DNA of 64,000 bases from Paracoccus tegillarcae (GTDB taxonomy: Bacteria; Pseudomonadota; Alphaproteobacteria; Rhodobacterales; Rhodobacteraceae): NCBI RefSeq assembly GCF_002847305.1, contig NZ_CP025408.1, positions 2,625,001-2,689,000 of the forward strand. The letters are read 5' to 3'. Positions 60,440 to 64,000 of the stretch are shown here, one piece after another. The notes below the pieces were generated by a model that was not told the origin of the DNA, searched no databases, and worked only from the letters and a program-made list of their open reading frames with translations. The translations under genes and the position numbers were made by a program. Positions within the stretch are counted from its first letter, which is position 1. Every line of letters starts with the position of its first letter.

Positions 60440-61996
60440 TCAGCGGATCGGAGTGTCGACAAAGCGCTGAACGGTGGCGTAAAGGTGCCCGCGTCCTTCC
60501 AGCGTCGCGTCGCCATCCTTGACCGTCGCGATAACGGCCAGATTTCCGGTATTGTTGGTGCCCATCACCCGTTCTGGATTGGGCCCTGCATCGGCGGGAT
60601 GGAAGGTGCCGGTTTCGTCGATCTGCCCGGCAAACTCCGCATCCTTCATCGCAGCGGCGGCGGCGTCGAAATCCGTGACCTTCCACTCTGCCTGCAAGGT
60701 GCCGATGCGAATATCATCCTCGGTTTCGGGCTTGCCGTCTGGGCCGTTCAGCCAGCCAACCGCATCAAAGATAGCGGGCTGTTTCGGGATCGGCCCCTCA
60801 TTGCCGCCAATGCGCGAATAGGTCATCGGTGGCTCGACCGTCACCCGGTCCAGCGCGGAATAGACCGCCACGCCGTCTGCCAGACTGGCATCGCCAACGC
60901 CCAGGGCGGCGCGGCCTTCGGTTGCATCTGCGGCAGCCGTTACCGTCAGCACGACGGCACCCGCATCACTGCTGACCACCTCGGCGGTCAGTCCTGCCGG
61001 CAACACCGGATCGCCACTTAGCCCGACACCAGAGATGCGCATTTCGACCGTTTCACCGGCTTTCACATGATCGGGCGCGACCGAGATGATCTGCGGCGCG
61101 GCGTCGGTTCTGACCGCATGAATGCGACCACCCATTGCGCTTTGTTCGGCGTGGAACCAACGGCCATCCATTGAACCGTCATCGCGCAGCGCCATGACCT
61201 CGCGCAGTTCAGCGTCACCCGATGTCATCGTCGCGCGCCATTCGCCCGCACCATAGAGATAGGCCTGGCCATTGCGCGTCTCGCTGTCGCCATTTGCGAA
61301 ATTCAGGGTTTGGCTGGTGGTATAGCCGTCACCCTCGCGGGCAATCGTCAGCGTGCCGTCATAGGTGCCGCGTCCCGGCTGCCGACCTGCAACGCGCCAT
61401 TCGCCAGACAGATCCGCATCGGATTTCGCCGGATTGTCGCCGTGCACATAGCGTTCGGTCAGTTCCTTCAGCACTTGATCATTGGCAACGGCCCACCAGT
61501 CGCGATCACGCGCCAGCGCCTGATACTCAAGCGAAGGAAACTGCCCCAGATGGAAGTTGATCAGCTTTTTCCAATCCTCGGGCGTCCGCCGCTGCAACGC
61601 CACGCGAGCATAGGAATGGCAACGCCCGCAGGTCTCGGTCATCAATTGATCGACGCCGGTGTCGCTGGCATTCGGTTCCTGCTCAAGGATATACCGGTAG
61701 CCGTCAGTTTCCTCGACCGACAGCCCGCGCGTATCCGACAGATAGCGCACGACCGAGACGAATTCGTCATCGCTGAGCGGCACACCGTAGTTCCGCATCA
61801 TCCGGACCACGTTCATTTCCCACGCCTCCGGGGTGCGGCGACCATCATCGATGCGGGAATATTTTCCATCATCGCCCTGCACATGGCAGGCGGCGCAGAT
61901 GTTCGAGACAATCTCTTCGCCAGTGTCGGCAATGGCGGGCGTGGCCAGCGCAAAGGCGGCGGATGTCATGAGGGTCGCAAATATCGTGCGGTGCAT
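60440..61996 (-). CDS. qhpA: Quinohemoprotein amine dehydrogenase alpha subunit (diheme)
   Basis: 518-residue precursor with a signal peptide (ATLMTSAAFALATPAIADTG). Two c-type heme motifs lie in the N-terminal quarter (ICAACHVQG and TCGRCHSYA), followed by three beta-rich domains (LSGEWRVAGRQPGRGTYDG and on). It takes electrons from the CTQ cofactor and passes them to a periplasmic acceptor. First gene of the minus-strand qhp operon. GAGGA precedes the ATG at 61996; upstream in-frame ATGs would put a non-signal leader in front. Confidence 0.94.
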   Translation of the reverse strand: MHRTIFATLMTSAAFALATPAIADTGEEIVSNICAACHVQGDDGKYSRIDDGRRTPEAWEMNVVRMMRNYGVPLSDDEFVSVVRYLSDTRGLSVEETDGYRYILEQEPNASDTGVDQLMTETCGRCHSYARVALQRRTPEDWKKLINFHLGQFPSLEYQALARDRDWWAVANDQVLKELTERYVHGDNPAKSDADLSGEWRVAGRQPGRGTYDGTLTIAREGDGYTTSQTLNFANGDSETRNGQAYLYGAGEWRATMTSGDAELREVMALRDDGSMDGRWFHAEQSAMGGRIHAVRTDAAPQIISVAPDHVKAGETVEMRISGVGLSGDPVLPAGLTAEVVSSDAGAVVLTVTAAADATEGRAALGVGDASLADGVAVYSALDRVTVEPPMTYSRIGGNEGPIPKQPAIFDAVGWLNGPDGKPETEDDIRIGTLQAEWKVTDFDAAAAAMKDAEFAGQIDETGTFHPADAGPNPERVMGTNNTGNLAVIATVKDGDATLEGRGHLYATVQRFVDTPIR

Positions 61997-62075
61997 CGCT
62001 TTGAAAATCCTCTGGCTAGGCGGGTGGCCGCCGGACTGGGTAGCAGTGATTGAACCACCCCGCTGGCCAGCAAAG

Positions 62076-62128
62076 TTGACATTTCCGGACACAGTCGGTG
62101 TGCCGTGAAGATTGGCCGGAAATGTCAA
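62076..62128. promoter_or_regulatory. Perfect 13-bp inverted repeat between qhpA and qhpG
   Basis: TTGACATTTCCGG (62076-62088) and its exact complement CCGGAAATGTCAA (62116-62128), 27 nt apart, lie midway between the divergent qhpA and qhpG starts. The two TTGACA sequences face each other and could be -35 elements or half-sites for the AraC-type regulator QhpR, allowing one site to control both directions. Confidence 0.6.
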
Positions 62129-62161
62129 GTTTCGTGCCGGCGGATGCGAAAGCTGGTCCGC

Positions 62162-63376
62162 ATGGCAAAGCCTGGGGATCAAGAATTCGATGTAATCGTG
62201 CTGGGCGGTGGCCCCGCCGGGTCAGTCTTTGCATGGCTGGCGGCACGGGATGGGCGGCGGGTTGCGCTGGTCGATCCCTGCCGGGTGGTTCCGCGAACCG
62301 AAGGGCTAAGCCCGCGCCTGCGCGATTGGATGCAACGCACCGGGCTTTATGATCCTCAGGCAATCGGCGCGGTTGAGGCGCGGCGGACCAGCGACTGGAA
62401 CGGGAATGCCACGGCCATCAATTCCGAACTGATCGTCGATCGCGCGGCACTTGATCACCACCTGCGCGACATGGCACGCCGCGCCGGAGCGACGCTGATC
62501 CGCGACAGTGGCGCACCCGGCCCCGGTCAGGTCCAACTCGCGGGGCAAAAGGTGATGCACGGGCGCTTCATCATCGACGCTCGCGGCAGACGGGCAGGGC
62601 AGGGCACGCGCCGATCACATCGCGGCCCGGCGACGATTGCCATCGGCGCAGGCGTGCAGCTTGAGACGGGACAGGGCGCGGGAACATGGGTGATTCCGCT
62701 GGATCAGGGCTGGCTGTGGCTGGCGCGGCGCGATGACGGATCCGGCTGGGTGCAATTGGTGCTGGATGCCGCCGATCCGATGGGCCAATCGCCTGACCAA
62801 AGGCTTCGATCGGGGCTCGAGGCAGCCGCCGAGCGACTGCCAGTCATTCACAGCGTCCATCAGGATCTGCTGGTCCGCGACGCAACCCCGGTGCTTGGCG
62901 CGCCGTCGGATGATCTGGGCGTGATGGCCATTGGCGACGCGGCCTCGGCCATGGACCCATTGTCGGGGCACGGGTTGTTCTGGGCCGTATCCTCGGCACT
63001 GACCGCAACGGCCGTCCGGCGCACATTGGAACAGCGCGAAGATGCGGAAACGGTCGCGATGGCCCGGCGCTTTTTGCGTCAGCGCCACGAGGACGTGTAT
63101 CCCAGACAGGCCCGCCTTGGCCGGGATTTCATCCGCAGCCAGACCGCGCGCCTGCACCTGCCCTTCTGGCAGCGTCGGGCCGCGTTTCCAGATGATATTC
63201 CGATTGCCTCGGATCGCATCACTAGCAGCCTTGCCCGGCGCATCATTGTCGAAAACGGCTTGCTGACCGCAGCAGAGGTTGTGCTGACACCTCACGCGCC
63301 TGCCGGCGTGGCATGGGTCGGGACGCAAAAGGCCGCCGACCTTTTTCGTGCGGCGTCGGCGGGGCGGGACCGATAG
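62162..63376 (+). CDS. qhpG: FAD-dependent monooxygenase of QHNDH biogenesis
   Basis: 404 residues, tryptophan-halogenase-like flavoprotein monooxygenase fold: FAD-binding VIVLGGGPAGSVFAWLAARD at the N-terminus, and GVMAIGDAASAMDPLSGHGL for the second FAD motif. In P. denitrificans QhpG hydroxylates the gamma-subunit tryptophan on the way to CTQ. The ATG at 62162 is chosen because the fold starts right after it; 62144 is an alternative. Divergent from the main operon. Confidence 0.92.
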   Translation: MAKPGDQEFDVIVLGGGPAGSVFAWLAARDGRRVALVDPCRVVPRTEGLSPRLRDWMQRTGLYDPQAIGAVEARRTSDWNGNATAINSELIVDRAALDHHLRDMARRAGATLIRDSGAPGPGQVQLAGQKVMHGRFIIDARGRRAGQGTRRSHRGPATIAIGAGVQLETGQGAGTWVIPLDQGWLWLARRDDGSGWVQLVLDAADPMGQSPDQRLRSGLEAAAERLPVIHSVHQDLLVRDATPVLGAPSDDLGVMAIGDAASAMDPLSGHGLFWAVSSALTATAVRRTLEQREDAETVAMARRFLRQRHEDVYPRQARLGRDFIRSQTARLHLPFWQRRAAFPDDIPIASDRITSSLARRIIVENGLLTAAEVVLTPHAPAGVAWVGTQKAADLFRAASAGRDR

Positions 63377-63695
63377 GCGCGCTACGTCTCGTCTTGCCTG
63401 GCGGGTTCCGAGCTTGGCGATGGCTGACGTCCAAGGCTCGAATAACCTCAACAAACCGATCTCAAAGCGGCATGATCGGCCCCGCCTTCATGATGCCTGT
63501 CCAGCGACAGTAGGCGGCCTTCACGCGCTTGCATGTTTCAACCGCCATGGCGGTGCCAACGTTGAGGCCGCTTGCGCCGGCCAGCAACGAAGTCACTGGC
63601 GCCGGTTTGGCCGAAACTTGCTTTCATCTCTACTCCTCCGTCTGGCAGAGCCAGATCGGTGGCGTCCGACGATCAGCGCGTTGATGCTGAACAGC
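63377..63695. other. 319-nt stretch without a convincing gene
   Basis: No intact gene seen. On the minus strand GGAGGAG followed by an ATG near 63627 opens MKASFGQTGASDFVAG, which ends after 29 residues. The neighbouring frame continues LLAGASGLNVGTAMAVETCK and MKAGPIMPL to a stop near 63467. This may be a small frameshifted gene remnant. Confidence 0.3.
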
Positions 63696-64000
63696 CTATT
63701 GCGGGTTGCGCGGAAAGGTCGGGGCGCCCTCTGGCACAGATACCCATGAAAGCTTTTGTTCGCACCAGATATGGGCAACCGGCGCGAATGGCTCTGGATT
63801 GTCCAGCGTGCCGCCCTTGATCATCTCGATCCCCTCATAGGCCGGCCCTTCGGAACGGAAATGCGTGCCGCAATTCGAACAGAAATGGCGATTGAACGGC
63901 TGGCCGCTGGCGCCGGTCGTGTCCACATATGTGGCGATGGTGTCGCCGGTGACAGTCACCGAGCCAAACGGCATCCCCAGATTGAAGCTATGCGTGGAGC
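63696..64000 (-). CDS. GFA-family (glutathione-dependent formaldehyde-activating enzyme-like) protein, partial
   Basis: Runs off the right edge; the visible C-terminal 100 residues read STHSFNLGMPFGSVTVTGDT, then RHFCSNCGTHFRSEGPAYEG and IKGGTLDNPEPFAPVAHIWC. The CSNCG zinc motif and GGTLDNP are standard for the GFA/CENP-V fold. These small zinc proteins are of uncertain activity; only some act on S-hydroxymethylglutathione. The N-terminal cysteines lie outside the window. Confidence 0.88.
   Translation of the reverse strand, partial: STHSFNLGMPFGSVTVTGDTIATYVDTTGASGQPFNRHFCSNCGTHFRSEGPAYEGIEMIKGGTLDNPEPFAPVAHIWCEQKLSWVSVPEGAPTFPRNPQ

Overview
The window reads as high-GC alphaproteobacterial DNA of the family Rhodobacteraceae, most like Paracoccus. 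The reasons are a gene transfer agent (GTA) structural cluster in the Rhodobacter gp4 to gp15 order followed by cysE, and a complete quinohemoprotein amine dehydrogenase (qhp) locus in the order I know from Paracoccus denitrificans. Species cannot be named from sequence alone. No complete tRNA, rRNA, CRISPR array or replication origin was seen.

Layout. (1) 1-11.2 kb: GTA head and tail operon, starting inside the prohead protease and ending with the large tail-fibre/hub protein and a DUF2793 protein. (2) 11.3-15.3 kb: housekeeping genes cysE, pyrD, a DUF952 gene and a periplasmic 5'-nucleotidase. (3) 15.5-28.4 kb: an orphan type VI secretion (T6SS) VgrG island with no core apparatus genes. An IS3 element joins the first 26 codons of a LysE-type exporter gene to a vgrG that has lost its start. 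Behind vgrG lie a lipase-like effector, three tandem ankyrin-type immunity genes each preceded by a copy of the effector's 3' tail, a DUF4123 adaptor, a second glycine-zipper effector with a candidate immunity gene, a decayed PAAR-toxin module, unknown AT-rich genes and an intact PAAR gene. A tRNA 3'-end fragment flanked by imperfect direct repeats at 28.1-28.4 kb may mark the island edge.

(4) 28.5-38.9 kb: catabolic genes mixed with wreckage: an iolG-like dehydrogenase, a GMC oxidoreductase pseudogene, an ISL3 fragment, LysR plus a gcdH-buk-ptb-hbd operon whose last gene is cut by an IS5-family element, and a GabT-type aminotransferase divergent from an XRE-cupin regulator. (5) 39-49.6 kb: an AraC regulator, an ATP-dependent hydantoinase/oxoprolinase pair (hyuA, hyuB) and a five-gene branched-chain-type ABC importer. 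Together these could open a lactam or hydantoin ring, transaminate the omega-amino acid and feed glutaryl-CoA to crotonyl-CoA; this is inference. (6) 49.7-51.6 kb: decayed genes (dcm and vsr remnants, two unknown genes), several stopped by a single in-frame nonsense codon. (7) 51.7-63.4 kb: an acyl-CoA synthetase, a cytochrome b561 and the qhp locus: regulator qhpR, the operon qhpADCBEF on the minus strand and divergent qhpG. The locus makes, cross-links, processes and exports a periplasmic enzyme that oxidises primary amines. (8) The window closes inside a GFA-family gene.

The most notable content is the T6SS effector/immunity array: the resident lipase effector stops before any possible catalytic histidine, while a histidine-bearing tail lies just downstream in frame and is repeated with the immunity genes.
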